Position numbers and translations under genes: made by a program
Shown: one piece after another, positions 11,301 through 23,400 of the stretch
How the letters are laid out: every line of letters starts with the position of its first letter
Position numbering within the stretch: position 1 is the first letter of the stretch
Assembly: GCA_025677815.1 (NCBI GenBank)
Contig: JAIXMP010000008.1
Coordinates: 1,054,001-1,118,000, forward strand
Reading direction: 5' to 3'
DNA length: 64,000 nt
Source: Phascolomyces articulosus
Taxonomy: Eukaryota; Mucoromycota; Mucoromycetes; Mucorales; Lichtheimiaceae
Notes under the pieces: generated by a model
The model's database searches: none
Told to the model about the DNA's origin: nothing
Seen by the model: only the letters and a program-made list of their open reading frames with translations

Positions 11301-14165
11301 ATACTATAATTATTTAAATGTGAGGATGATCTGTGCTGATCACTTTTATCTATCCTCCTAGTGAAAGGCATATCGCTTCTCCACTATTACCCTTGCCTCC
11401 CACCTCCCCCCTTTTATCCTTCCAAAAAATTACCTTCTGGTCTACAACAGAACCATAGCACGCTGTCTTTTTTTTATTGAGTAACTAATGATGGTTACCT
11501 TTTGTTGACCAGTTCTCAATAATAAAATAATCAATAGGCATGACTTACCGAGGACAACTGGACATCACATTAATTTATAAAATTTATATACACACATTAA
11601 ATCATTTCAAAAATTATCTTTTTTGACAAATGTCGCATATATAGGACTAGGTATATGAGGAGTTATTCTGTTGCATCATAAACAGTTATTCCTGTTTCTT
11701 TTATTTCAAAACCCTCATAATTAACACGTAATATATCAAATACATATTATTATAACCAGTTTATTGATGAGATATTAAAAAAAATGTTTTATTCTTTTAG
11801 AAGAAAAAAATCCCCCTTAAAGTTGGTATGAACATCAAGAAGAGGAGAAGATGTCATTAACAAGAATTAAAACTATTAGTGTTTACTATAGATAATATCT
11901 ATTAACCAACAATGCTATTCATAGTAATTACTAAATATGTATGCTATAAGCAAACCATAATAACAACACCGCAATATTAGTTTAACATCATAGGCACGTT
12001 AGAGCCAATACATAGTAGAGCCAATCATCAATAGGGTATGCCTTCTATAGTGAACTTAATTATATTAATGTAAAAACTTTATTACACGGACACTTAAACA
12101 AGGAGGTTTTTTTAAGGACAAGAAAAAAAGATAAACGGTGAGTTTGTTTATTACTATGTGTCAAGATAATAGAACTTTTTTCCCAAAATGGAATACAAGA
12201 TCCTCTTACTCCTTTGTCCGTGATAATAATATTGAATGAAAAGGAGTATCTATCTACTATACTATCGATAATTATACCTGTGAAGCAAACAATGTAGATC
12301 ATCATCATCTATCATCGCATCATTCCAATCGCTATTATAATTAGTAGTATTATTATATGTTGGCAATAATAAACATGACAACAAACAATATAAAATTAAT
12401 CAAGTAGTCGTGATAATTAAAACTTGTATATTTTAAACCAATTCTTCATAGAAACATAAATGCAACATTCACGTTGAACATTTGTTTCAACAATTTAAAA
12501 ACTTTCTAAAAAAAGCTAAGACCATCGATCACCAAATAGGATGATACGAGTAATGAAACATTTGTATTTAGTGCGGGTAAAACTTTGTATACATCAAACA
12601 AATGACAATAAACAAATAAGCATAGTTTTTTTAAGCCTCACACTCGCTATCCTATAAGCAGTGGTCAATTTTTGAAAGAAGCTAAATTTTTCTGGTAAAG
12701 CGATATATGGTTCGAAGAAAAGGTAGTGATATACAGAATTTTGACATAAAATGGTGGCGTATTAAAATAAATAAAAAAAATAATGTCATGATCCATTATA
12801 TGTAGTATAAGCATTTTACTTATTTCTTAGTCTTTTATTATTAATAATACTGTGTATCCATTATACATGGAGTTATTATTCTAGAGTATATACTTATACT
12901 ATCCTTTACCATTACTATTTGTTTTATTTGTCAACAGCAGCTTGGGACAATACAATGTGATTTCCATCGATGTACTTTAATAGAATTTATCATGAAGGAG
13001 CGTGGTAGCATTATATCAGCTAGAAGTTGATGTGGTAAATGAACGTTCTGACATACCAATCGTGTTTTTCACCAGATGTTTTTCAAAGCATACTCATTTG
13101 GAATACATATATCACTCTACCTTATGCGTATTACTACTACTTATCGTTTTTTTATCTTTTTTATTTTACAAAATTGCAGAAGAAATGTTTTATTTATATA
13201 TTGTGTAGATGTCATGGGAGTCCGCTAAGATTCATACTATGGTTTTTTTACATGTCGTGTTATATCAAATATCTGCCAAGTCGAAACAGTTCTTTCTGAT
13301 GTCATGTCGCACTACGTCATTCACCACCATCGATCATCTTTATTGTGTTAGCTTTTTGATCTGCCTTGTCAACTCTATTTACAAGTTATTTATATTGATA
13401 TGATCATGCCTCTCTCTTCCCTTGGTGTTACATGGGCATGACTCCAGTGACAGTGTTTCAATTCGAGCTTGGGTTATTTTAAATAATTTCTGTTGGCGGA
13501 TACTATCAGTTTTGATGGATTTGACTTTTTTTTTTATTAACTAATTAATCTCCCAGGCACAGAATGGTAAAATTGAAGGCACCATCAGTTGAGTATTTTA
13601 TGCTAGCTAAAGGAAGACCTTCTTCGGTTGGGTGTTTTCAGAAAAAAGTCTCTTGATGATGTTGGTATGATAATGTTTGATTATCTTGAGAAAGTGTAAT
13701 ATTTTTTGGGGGATTCTTTTGTCCTTTTACTTTTTATTATTGGTTGGAAATAGTCTTTACGGAATGGCTGTGATAGTATACGATTCGGCTGCCCCGATCA
13801 TTAAAAGGGATTTTTGATCATCATATTGTTTCTTAATCCTTTGGTAATCATAATTACATATTTTGGTAAATATGTACCAAACTTTGAAAAGGATAAAATA
13901 CCTGGCCATGGCAAAGAAAAAACTTCATACCTTAAACCCAAGAGTATTTAACCAGACTAACATTTGTCAATAAGAAAAATACTTTTTTCATATACTATTT
14001 ATTAGTTATCTTTTATAGAAACTTTTTGTACATATCGATTGGTGAGTATGACAAAACTTGGCTAATATACAATGCATAAAAAACAACTTTTGTACAAATA
14101 TCCTTTCAAATGACCACGATACAAATAAAAAAAAAGATGAAGATACAAGAGGTTGCATGAGATGA

Positions 14166-14180
14166 AACGCGAAAACGCGT
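14166..14180. promoter_or_regulatory. Candidate MCB/E2F-like element upstream of NBP2
   Basis: AACGCGAAAACGCGT contains the palindrome ACGCGT (14175-14180) and an adjacent ACGCGAAA, about 480 bases before the NBP2 start. In fungi ACGCGT and CACGAAA are MBF/SBF (Swi4/Mbp1/Swi6) sites. Function here is inferred from sequence only. Confidence 0.3.
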
Positions 14181-14657
14181 TATTGTTGTTGTTATTGTTG
14201 GTTAATAATAATAAATAATAGATGTAAATTAGTGTCAACAAAAACTCCTCTTATAAAAAGTTACTCCTTTCTCTCTTTTTTTCTCCTTTCTCCTACCCCC
14301 ACTCAAACCCCACTAAAATACAATTCATTTTTAATTGGCCAGAATTTGGTACTTTGATAATATAATTATTAACTTTTTTTTTTACTCGTCGATTCTAACT
14401 TTTTTTCTTTTTCTTTAACTTTTCCTTTTCTCTCTCTCTTTGCCTGTAATATCGGCACAACAGAAAAAGAGAGAGGAAAAAAACCCCCAATTATTCAACT
14501 CGAAGCGTCCTTCTTTCATAATAATAATAAAAAAAAATCCCCCAAAACAACAACAATAACAACCAAAAAGAAGAAGAAAAACGCCCCATTCCTTTCCTTA
14601 TTTCAACGACCTTTTATTATTATTATTATTTGTTAATTCGTATATGAAAATTTTGTA

Positions 14658-15789
14658 ATGAGTCTTTCAACCGCAATTACTTTAGCGCTTTTGCTCAAAA
14701 AGGTAAATTGAAACAATAAAAAACTTTATAAAAAAAAACTCATGGACAACCTTTTATTATTTCTTTATTAATAAAAAAAATAATAATAATAATCTCGAAA
14801 ACTAATTTTTAACAAAATTAATGAATTTATTAAAGCTTACCCGAAAGGGCACGATCACAAAGAAATCATTTCGACCAAAGAAAAATACAATGAACGACGA
14901 ACAAGTAGTTGACGACGACGAGACGAGTTCATTCTCATCCGAAGAAAAAGTGGATTATGATAAATCATCGTCCATGTCAGAAAAACCTCAAGATGTATCC
15001 AATGTCGAGAAAAATGATAGAAAATCTGCTGTGCAGGTTTCTTCCATAATATCAACAAAAACAGCATCCGTAAGAAGATTATTTTTATTATTCTTTTTTG
15101 GGGTGTACCTTGGCAACTTTTTTTTTAGTTACCATTAATTTATATTACTATTCTTACTACCTTGGCAACTCTATTTATTGTTATTATTATTTTTGTTACT
15201 CAGCAAAACTCATTAACTTTTTTTTTTATTTAGATTAAAACCAACGATAGTACCATTGCACAATCACAACAACAACAACATGATGAACAACAAGAAATAG
15301 GCGATGAAAATTATCAAAAAGATAACAAGAAAGAGGATGATGAAGAAATCCTCGTTATTATTCGAGATTTCGCATATCCAGAATCTTCACCATTACATCG
15401 TGGGGAACCTCTTGAAGCACGAAGGTTATCTGAAATCTCTCTGTCATCTTCAGAATTCACTGGTTGTCAGGCACGCGCTCTATACGATTTCACACCCGAG
15501 ACGGAGTACGAAATTGGCATGAAAGCCGGCGACGTTGTTTGGGTGCAATATAGGCAATGTCCTGTACGTATATATTAATTCTTTATTCTATTTAATTGAT
15601 TGTATGAAGGACTTGAGGTGGTGAATTATATAGGGAGGTGGTCATATAATAAGATGTTTAAAATTAATAATTGTTGGGATAAATGACTCACTGACTCTCT
15701 TATTCTATATCGATATTTAGGGTTGGTTGATTGCGGATGTCATGGATGAAACTGGTCTTGTACCAGAGTCATATGTTGAGTTTATCTGA
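14658..15789 (+). CDS. NBP2: Nbp2/Skb5-like SH3 adaptor protein
   Basis: In yeast Nbp2 tethers the phosphatase Ptc1 to MAP-kinase modules (HOG and cell-wall integrity). Preferred exons: 14658-14702, 14836-15069, 15234-15563, 15721-15789, giving 225 residues. The first exon (MSLSTAITLALLLKK) joins in phase 0 through a clean donor GGTAAATT. The simpler alternative starts at ATG 14821 and gives 215 residues. The N-terminal half is acidic and Ser/Glu/Gln-rich. A conserved block before the SH3 reads IIRDFAYPESSPLHRGEP, a pattern I associate with Nbp2/Skb5 proteins. The C-terminal SH3 (ALYDFTPETEYEIGMKAGD, then VVWVQYRQCPGWLIAD, then TGLVPESYVEFI) has the ALYDF motif, the conserved Trp and the final PxxY segment, with an intron splitting it just before the GW pair. 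The protein ends right after the SH3. Family identity is confident, the start codon less so. Confidence 0.85.
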
Positions 15790-16794
15790 TATATATTATA
15801 ACTCTTTTTATCGTATATTTTATTTACTATTATTATTTTATTCTATCCCCAAAACGTTTTTTTTTTTTCATATTCATTTTCTTATCGGGCCGGCTTACCA
15901 TCTAACTTTTTATTTTATATACTTTATGCAAATTGTTTTTTATCTTTTTTTTTCGTCTTAACAATCTCACCCGTATTTTTCTTATCACACACACACACAC
16001 ACAGTCACACACAAACTCACATATATATTCTCTTTCTCTCGCTTCCTTACTATCTCACTTATTATTTTCATATTCAAATACGAAATTAACAAACTTTGTA
16101 AAACTCTTTTTTTTTTTAATTCATTGTGATCGTCGATGTGTCAATATATGAAATTATTAGCATCGTGTAACACGTCATCAAATGAGGCTGGAAAGAGTGA
16201 CAAATTACAGTGATTCTAATTTATTATATTTTGTTGTTTAAAAACAAGTGTCTGAGTGCAACTTTTCTTTTATGGTTTATAATTTTTGCGCACGTTCCTT
16301 TTTTGATTAATTTTGGAAAGTGGCCTGATGCCTAATTTCAGCCTTAATTATTATTATTATTATTTTTTTTGTTATTAATTAAAGACATTATTTTAGTTGA
16401 AAGTTTGTAGTTTTAGTTAGTTTTAGCAATCTCCTTAAAGTTGCACATATACCACTTTTTAATTCATTCTTTCTCTTTTTTTCTAAAAAAATTAGCTGGG
16501 GAGGGGGGTCTTTTTCATTGTTGTGGAACGAACCAACAACATAGCCTAACTCCAATTTTGGTGCATTTCGCAGGTTTATCAATTCAATTTGTATATAAGG
16601 ATTGATCAACCATATTTATATATAAATGCTCCTCGATTAAACTATAATAAAATGGACACAAGAATTTATTAATAACATTGTTGATAATAATCAGATTTGG
16701 AGATATATTAAAAAAATCTATTGGAGGAAAGGATAACTATATATAATTCAAATACCAGATACACAAAAAAAAAAAAAGAAAAGATAAATGGGAT

Positions 16795-16796
<2 letters not shown>

Positions 16797-16834
<38 letters not shown>
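16797..16834. repeat. (AT)n microsatellite, 38 bp
   Basis: Uninterrupted AT dinucleotide run in the spacer downstream of NBP2. Confidence 0.9.
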
Positions 16835-16838
<4 letters not shown>

Positions 16839-19099
16839 AAAAGAACATTCCTCTGTTACTACAAATATAAAACCCATTCCTTCTACATATAGATTATATA
16901 TTATGTTAATGGTACATAGATTCCCTTTCTCTCTCAAAACAGGCTTATTAGTATATCAATTTAAAAACGCATCTATTTTATATGAATGATTCAAATTACA
17001 TCATTTTTTTTCTTATTGTTCTTGTTAAATTGATGTGTTGTCTCTTTTTTTATATGTATATAAATCTATAAATTGTATGGATCTATAACTTCCATTTATA
17101 GGTAACATTCCTTTTTGATCATAACTATTACCAGAAAGGATAGCTAGAGTTATTATTAAACGTTTTTATAATTAGTATCATCGAGAAGAAAAAAAGGTTT
17201 ATATATAATATGAAACATGGTAAAAAAGAAACCTGTATATATTGTTCTTACTTGTAATTAAAAATAAATAAAAAAGATGAGAATATTTTCCTACGTTTTT
17301 TTTTTTTTTGTGGATTATTATTACTATTATTATTAGATGAAGTGCTAATCGTGAGCGTACTAGTTTATTATATCTTCTCCTTAATAATAATAATAATAAT
17401 AATAACTTGTTATATCATATATTACATTGCCACAACAACAGAATTCATAAGAGGGTATATATAAATATATATGTAATAATACGTTATCTACTATTTTGTA
17501 GTATGCACGATGACACAACATTGAGTAATTTCGTATATAACATTTCCTTCTCCTCTCTTTCTTCACTACTTTATTTTATAATCTAAGGTCGAACTCCTTT
17601 TATTTATTTTTTGTTGATTTAAAAATAACTCGATATAGTATATAGTGAACGGGAAATTTCATTCATTTTGGTAAAAGACACAAGGAAAAATAAGAAACCT
17701 GGAGAGCGGGAGGTGAGGAGGAGGAAGCCAAGAGAAAAGAAAGAACATAATTTCTTATGTCTAAAATACAATTACTTTTTAGTTTGTGTGCTGTTAACTA
17801 TGATTAATATTAATTATACTTACACATTGTTGTATCACTTACCAATAAATACGGATTATATGGGGCTCTTATTTGTAAAAAAAAAAAAGAAGACTTTGTA
17901 CATAAATATTTAAAGAATGAAGATTGTCAATCTGAAAATGTGTATTTCTATAATATTAGAGATACGAAAGATGATCAAGACAACAGTAATAATAATAATA
18001 ATAATGAAATATGTTTTTTTTTGAGTAGTTTAATAAGGTAAAATATTTTTTAAAAAAGGATAGGACGATCTTTTGGAGAGAATTCATTTGAACCCCTCAA
18101 TCCATCATAAAGAAAAACAAAAGGAATGAAAAAAAGGAGATGAACAAAATGTTGATATATACATAATAATAAGGGAAAAACCAATCGATTTAGTGTTAGT
18201 ACATGTATTATAGTAGTAGTAAGGGAATAGAGATAAACATTATATTGCAGACATTATGAGTGTAAAAGAAAGGAAAGTCAACAACTCATAGAAAAAAAAA
18301 GGGGAGGGGGGTGGAAAGTCTATATGCTACTCTATATCATAATTATTCTCAATAAGGGAGAAGAAGAGAAAATAAACTGTCTGATAGATAGATGTTGACA
18401 CGGAGGAGAAGGAAAAGAAGGGAAAAGTGTGTTTTTTTTTGAATGATAGCAATAATGATTTTGTGGTAATATAATGTATATATATACCAGATGTTGCTTA
18501 TTACATTAATATTATTTGAATAAATATATCTTAGTCTATATATACTCCATCTACAAGTTAGCAGCTATTTTCTTTTTTTTTTGCGTGGGTGCACAGATAC
18601 TTTATATGTAAAAATGATGTACATCATTTCCCAATTTTATGGTACGTAGTTATCGTGATAGTATATAGTAAGTAACCAAAAAAATGGAAAGTCAATCTAT
18701 ATAGACTCTTGTTACATCTTACTATATCTCCTTTGAATTACATCATTCTATTTTTTTTACGTAAAAAAAATAAAGAGTATATGGATCCAAGAATACGTAT
18801 GTTTGAATGAGATCAGAAGGGAGGGAGGAAGAAACTTTAATTATTGTTTTTGTATGTATTCTCTCAGTACTTATTTGTAATTATAATCTCCAATAACAAC
18901 GACTGATCCTGTATTAGTAAGTACGAGTAGTTGGAAGAAGGAGGATAATAGATAGCTCTTTCCCTAATAATTATTACCTTACGAAAATAAAAAAGTAGCA
19001 CTAGATGATGCTTAGTTATCTTGGAAAGAATTATTTATGATGAAATAGTGCTTCAATAAAAAGGATGATTATTTCTTTTTTATTATTATCACCGTTATT

Positions 19100-19146
19100 G
19101 TCGCGCGATAACTAGGTGCGATTCTTCTCTGTCGCGCGATAACTAG
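19100..19146. repeat. Tandemly spaced 16-bp direct repeats containing the palindrome TCGCGCGA
   Basis: gtcgcgcgataactag occurs at 19100-19115 and again at 19131-19146, exact over 16 bases and spaced 31 bases start to start (about three helical turns). Each copy contains the 8-bp palindrome TCGCGCGA in otherwise AT-rich DNA. This resembles a duplicated protein-binding site. No gene start lies close by; the nearest annotated end is the 3' end of the homeodomain gene. Confidence 0.6.
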
Positions 19147-19713
19147 AAGATGAATTTTTTTCTTAAAAAAAAAAGAGAATACTGCAATCCCAATTACTCC
19201 TCTTCCTCCTCGAACATGTAAAAAAAAAACCAACTTGAGGAAAGAGTTAGAATAATGATTTCATTTTTCAACTCAACTTACGTATCTTTTTCTCCCCTTT
19301 TCATCGTTCATGATGATAGATGAATGTCATAATCCCTTTATTATTGTTTTTGCTATGATATCATTTTGAAACCTTGTTTTTTTTTTCTATATCCTTTCAT
19401 GCATAATAATAAAAAGTATAATTTTATGCAATGACAACAAAATAAGCAATTCAATATTATATAATATTATTTAGATATGGAGTCTAGAACATCTCTTCTA
19501 TCTTTTTTTTTATGCAAAAGAGATTATAATTGTTCTGTCTTGTTGTTATAATGCCTATTTACTTCCTACTACTACACCATCAAGATGTACTAACCCTTTT
19601 TTTTTGAATCTATCATTACGTATCAACTCCTTAGTTATTTATTTTTTTGAACGTAAATGCTAAACAACAACAAAGCAAAAAAAAAAAAAAAAGATACTCA
19701 TGATGTATGATAA

Positions 19714-19741
19714 ATGATGATGATGATGATGATGATGATGA
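19714..19741. repeat. (ATG)n trinucleotide repeat
   Basis: Perfect ATG/TGA repeat of about nine units in the spacer, not within a recognised coding region. Confidence 0.85.
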
Positions 19742-20190
19742 GAATTATTTATTATTAATAAGATGCAAAATTAACTAGAGATAAAGGCACCACATACACA
19801 CACAAAAAAAGTGAATGAGAAGAAGAATAAAAATGGACCATAAAGAACAAAAAAAAATAAGCTTAACACTAAAAAAAATAGATTATTCATACATGTGGAT
19901 GATGAAAGAAAAAAAAATAAGGTATAATAATAAAATAGAGATGCAGAAACTGGGATAAAAAAATAAGAAAATGGGGTATACGGGCTTAAGGTTAAAAAAC
20001 GGCTCGACACAAGGTGTAAAGTAGTAGTAAGTAGTAGTAATAAAAGTGATAGAGAAGGGGTGATAAAAATAATTGAAGGGATTAAAACATATGGAATGAA
20101 GGGGAAGGAATAATATAAATATTTGAAATGGATGTGATGAGTTGAAAAAAAAAGAGAGAGAAAATGAAACGGGAAATGAATAAGATAAAG

Positions 20191-21021
20191 TTAATCTCGA
20201 TAAATAATCGAATCCATTGAACTGGGAGTCGGTAAACTACTTGTTGTAGATAATGGGGATGTGACCGAAGAAGATAACCAGCATGGTGATGAAGGTAAGC
20301 GTAAAGGAGGAAGAGTAATTGGCTCTATTGCAAAAGAGGATGACGAAGATGACGAAGATGTTGGCGATGACGACGTGAAGGATGTTGCTGTATTGATGGG
20401 AGTAATGGCGGAAGAAGTTGCATAGTATGGAGGTTGAGAAGGAGTTAACATTTGATGATGTTGGAAATAAGATGAAGGCATCATGGATGACGCTTGTCCA
20501 AATGATGATGCAGAAGAAGGTGAAAGGGGTGGTGGTGAAACAGGTGGTGTATTATCGGTAGAAGTATTTTGTTGATCAGACTTTTTACGTTGATGATGAC
20601 GAGGAATAGGATGTTCGCGTGCAATGCGAATCGATTGACGTTTATTTTGAAACCAAATTTGAACAGTACGTGGGCTCATTCCCAATTGTTTACCCAATTC
20701 AATACGAAGTTCTGTGGATGGGAAGAATGTTTGATTAAATACGCGATTTAAAACTGAAAGTTGAGTAGGAGTGGCTCGTTTACGTTTGGCCTTGAATGAT
20801 GATGCGCGACTGTTGTTATTAATCTTAAGATGACCATCACAAGAAGAACTGACCATCATGGGTTCCTCTTCTTCAGAACATAATAAATTGTTCACATCCA
20901 AAACAGAAGGTCTCGAAGAACGTAACATATCATGAAGTGAAGGCAATGTATTGTTGTGATGATGACTTGTTGAGGAAGAGGAAGTAGTGGTAGAAGTAGT
21001 GATAGATGATTCGATTTTCAT
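20191..21021 (-). CDS. Homeodomain transcription factor (fungal Yox1/Pho2-like class)
   Basis: Intronless 276-residue nuclear DNA-binding protein. The homeodomain spans about residues 78-135: a basic arm (KAKRKRATPTQL), helix 1 with LNRVF, helix 2 with ELRIELGKQLGM, and recognition helix SPRTVQIWFQNKRQSIRIAR holding the invariant Trp, Phe, Asn and Arg. Its length is the typical 60-residue class, not a TALE insertion. The flanks are low complexity: Ser/Thr/His-rich N-terminus, acidic EEEE near residue 51, and a Pro/Ser/Thr-rich C-terminal half likely to act as a regulatory region. Fungal relatives include Yox1, Pho2 and Pah1-type repressors or activators; sequence alone does not choose among them. 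The start ATG at 21021 precedes an AT-rich leader, and an ACGCGT site lies about 145 bases upstream. Confidence 0.9.
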   Translation of the reverse strand: MKIESSITTSTTTSSSSTSHHHNNTLPSLHDMLRSSRPSVLDVNNLLCSEEEEPMMVSSSCDGHLKINNNSRASSFKAKRKRATPTQLSVLNRVFNQTFFPSTELRIELGKQLGMSPRTVQIWFQNKRQSIRIAREHPIPRHHQRKKSDQQNTSTDNTPPVSPPPLSPSSASSFGQASSMMPSSYFQHHQMLTPSQPPYYATSSAITPINTATSFTSSSPTSSSSSSSSFAIEPITLPPLRLPSSPCWLSSSVTSPLSTTSSLPTPSSMDSIIYRD

Positions 21022-21164
21022 AGTGATTTTGTTATAAAGATAAAAAAAATTAGAATATACTTTTTAATTTTTTGTAAACAAATAGTAGAGAGTGATAATG
21101 AGAAAAAGAGATGGATAGTAAAGTAATAAATCTTACGAAAAAAAGAAACTCAAAAAAAAAGTCA

Positions 21165-21170
21165 ACGCGT
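21165..21170. promoter_or_regulatory. ACGCGT (MCB-like) site upstream of the homeodomain gene
   Basis: Palindromic ACGCGT about 145 bases before the ATG at 21021. In yeast, YOX1 is itself cell-cycle regulated, so an MBF-type site would make sense, but this is inference from one hexamer. Confidence 0.25.
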
Positions 21171-22725
21171 TTTTATATCTTTGAAGGAAAACAAGAATTC
21201 TTGAACAAGCACACTTTAACTCGTTTTTTTGGTCTAGTAACAACATGGTAGAAAGAATGATAAATAAATAAAAGTCAAGAGTATCGCGAGGCTTGATAAT
21301 TTGCTTCCCCTAAATTAGTTAAAAAAAGTTACTACGCTCTGCTACGGTAATAAACGCACCTAGTATGTGTTGCTTTGTTGTTGCTCTTTTTCTTCCTGTT
21401 GTCTTATTTACTAAATAGTATATTTCATGCAAAGCATTTTTCCCTCTATTCTATTATTGACAAAAAAAATATATCATGCTAGTACTAAGCCCTTATGCTT
21501 AGGCACGGCTTTTTTTTTTTTCAAAAAAAGATAGGATTTTATTTTCCTCCTTGTAAAATAATAATACCTTTGATTATTTAACTATATAATAGTAGATAAT
21601 ATACATATATAAGATCCACGTACGTACATATATGAATACAGCAATATATTGTTTAATGCAGTTAACTTCGTGTACATAGCTTAGCAAGGGAAATTAAGGA
21701 AGCTTTAAATAAATATGATTTGCTTAGCAGTAAATGTAAAGAGAGTAAGAAGAGAGTTTCTTGTCAATGAAAGGGATGGTGATGATGACATACTTGGCCT
21801 TTCTCATTTACAAAAAAAATTGAAAGAGGAGGAGTAAAAGAGATAGATAGATAGATTGGGGATGATGAAGATATTGCTGTTATTGCTGATAATAATAATA
21901 ATAATAATAATAAAATAAGGTGTAATTTTACTCACGGTTAAACCACGGATGTTTCGAGCGAAACCCAAAAAATGCATATTCTTCAATATAGAAAAATAGG
22001 CGTGTGTGTAGTATGTCAAGATGAAAGAATCATCCTTTCTCCTAAGTGATGACGATTATATCATTTTTGTTTTTGAATAGAGAGTGTAATAAGCACGAAT
22101 GATGTAGTGTGGCAACAAGAAAGAGGATAGATTAAGTTTCCAATTATTAGGAAAGACCTATTTTTTTTTTTGTTTGTTTAAAGAACCTAATGATATCACA
22201 ATAAAGTATATTATAATCTTACATTTTGAAAGCAATATACGATATGAAATGGGATGATATGTACATGTACACATGCTTGTGAACAGAAAATGGATAATTG
22301 AATATATATTTGATAGATACTACTACTACTACCACTAATACTATCACTAATACTAATACTAATATTGAATCCTCCTCCTCTCAGATCCATCATCAATTCC
22401 TCCCTTCTTGGTCCTTCCTATTTCCTTTCTTTCCCCTTTATATATATATATATATATATATTTTGCTCCTTCTTTTTTTTTTCTTACAAAATTTACATTT
22501 TTTATATAACAATCTGATCACTTGCAGGAAGAAGTAGTATTTCATATCACTAATACATTCTTTATCAGATATGTCAATGTATGGTGTTGTAAATATGCTT
22601 TACTTATACATTCTACAACCTCTTATTTCAGTATAACAAGTTTTACCATATACTATAAAAATCAAATCATATCTATTAAAGTTTATAACATGTAACTTTT
22701 TACTTTCCATAAAATACTTTATACC

Positions 22726-22730
<5 letters not shown>

Positions 22731-22757
<27 letters not shown>
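22731..22757. repeat. (CT)n microsatellite
   Basis: Uninterrupted TC/CT dinucleotide run of about 27 bases in the spacer. Confidence 0.9.
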
Positions 22758-23400
22758 TTATCAGTTTCTCCCTTCTTTTGTTTATAAACTTTAATGGCTC
22801 CTTTGTTTCTTATGCCACTCTCGGTTAGACACCATCCGACGAAATAAAAGACAACCCTACCTTTATTAATGAAGAACTTAATTCCCACTCCTTGTAATAT
22901 TTCTTTCTCCTTTAAAAGGTTACGTATACATAGGTTTGTTATCATTTTTTTTTCTCCCTTATTATTTATATATTCACACTATACATATCATAAAAAGAAA
23001 GCATTTCAGTCTATACTACGTATCTGTACTCTCATCCATATCAAAAATAATACTTGTATATCTTTTTACATCCTCTCCTTCAAAAAAAAATCAATGACGA
23101 TATAATTCCAACTTTCTTATAATTCTCCTATTTTTTTTTTCCTTGGTATATGACGGAAGTGGCTAAAAAAATATTATTTTTTTCATTCATTGAACATCTT
23201 GCTGATCTCTTTTTTTTAACGTATTTTTTAATTGGGAAACATTTACAAATAAAAAGAACAAACAATAAAAAAAGGGTAAAAGAAAAGAGGAAAGTAAAAA
23301 ACTCGTGGTAAGGAAAAAAAAAAATCAAAACACACGATATTGCGTCAGAGTTGTCAGTTTTTTTTTTTTTTTTTTTTACGTTTTACTCTTTTACATCATT

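Larger units (their letters stand above)
7524..14657. other. Long gene-poor spacer (about 7.1 kb)
   Basis: No convincing gene was found on either strand. Open frames are short (under about 105 codons), low in complexity and match no family I know. Short coding-like islands occur at 8147-8308 and around 10440-10850, which could be decayed mobile DNA or lost genes, but no transposase, reverse transcriptase or terminal repeat was recognised. The left end is the P450 promoter and the right end (about 14100-14657) the NBP2 promoter, which is rich in pyrimidine tracts. Confidence 0.5.
15790..20190. other. Gene-poor spacer (4.4 kb)
   Basis: The stretch holds the NBP2 3' region and the 3' region of the homeodomain gene. 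Open frames are AT-biased low complexity. It contains (AC)n near 15988-16003, (AT)n at 16797-16834, many TAA/TTA runs, a pair of CpG-rich direct repeats at 19100-19146 and an (ATG)n run at 19714-19741. No gene was recognised. Confidence 0.5.
21022..23400. other. Spacer with promoter of the homeodomain gene
   Basis: No gene is recognised in 2.4 kb. It contains (TAA)n at 21890-21913, a (CT)n tract at 22731-22757 and several poly-T runs. Open frames here are translations of simple repeats. Confidence 0.5.

Noticed and set aside
22298..22537. Thr/Asn-rich 79-codon plus-strand frame
   Set aside because: It is a translation of ACT/AAT simple repeats followed by T-rich sequence, not a gene.
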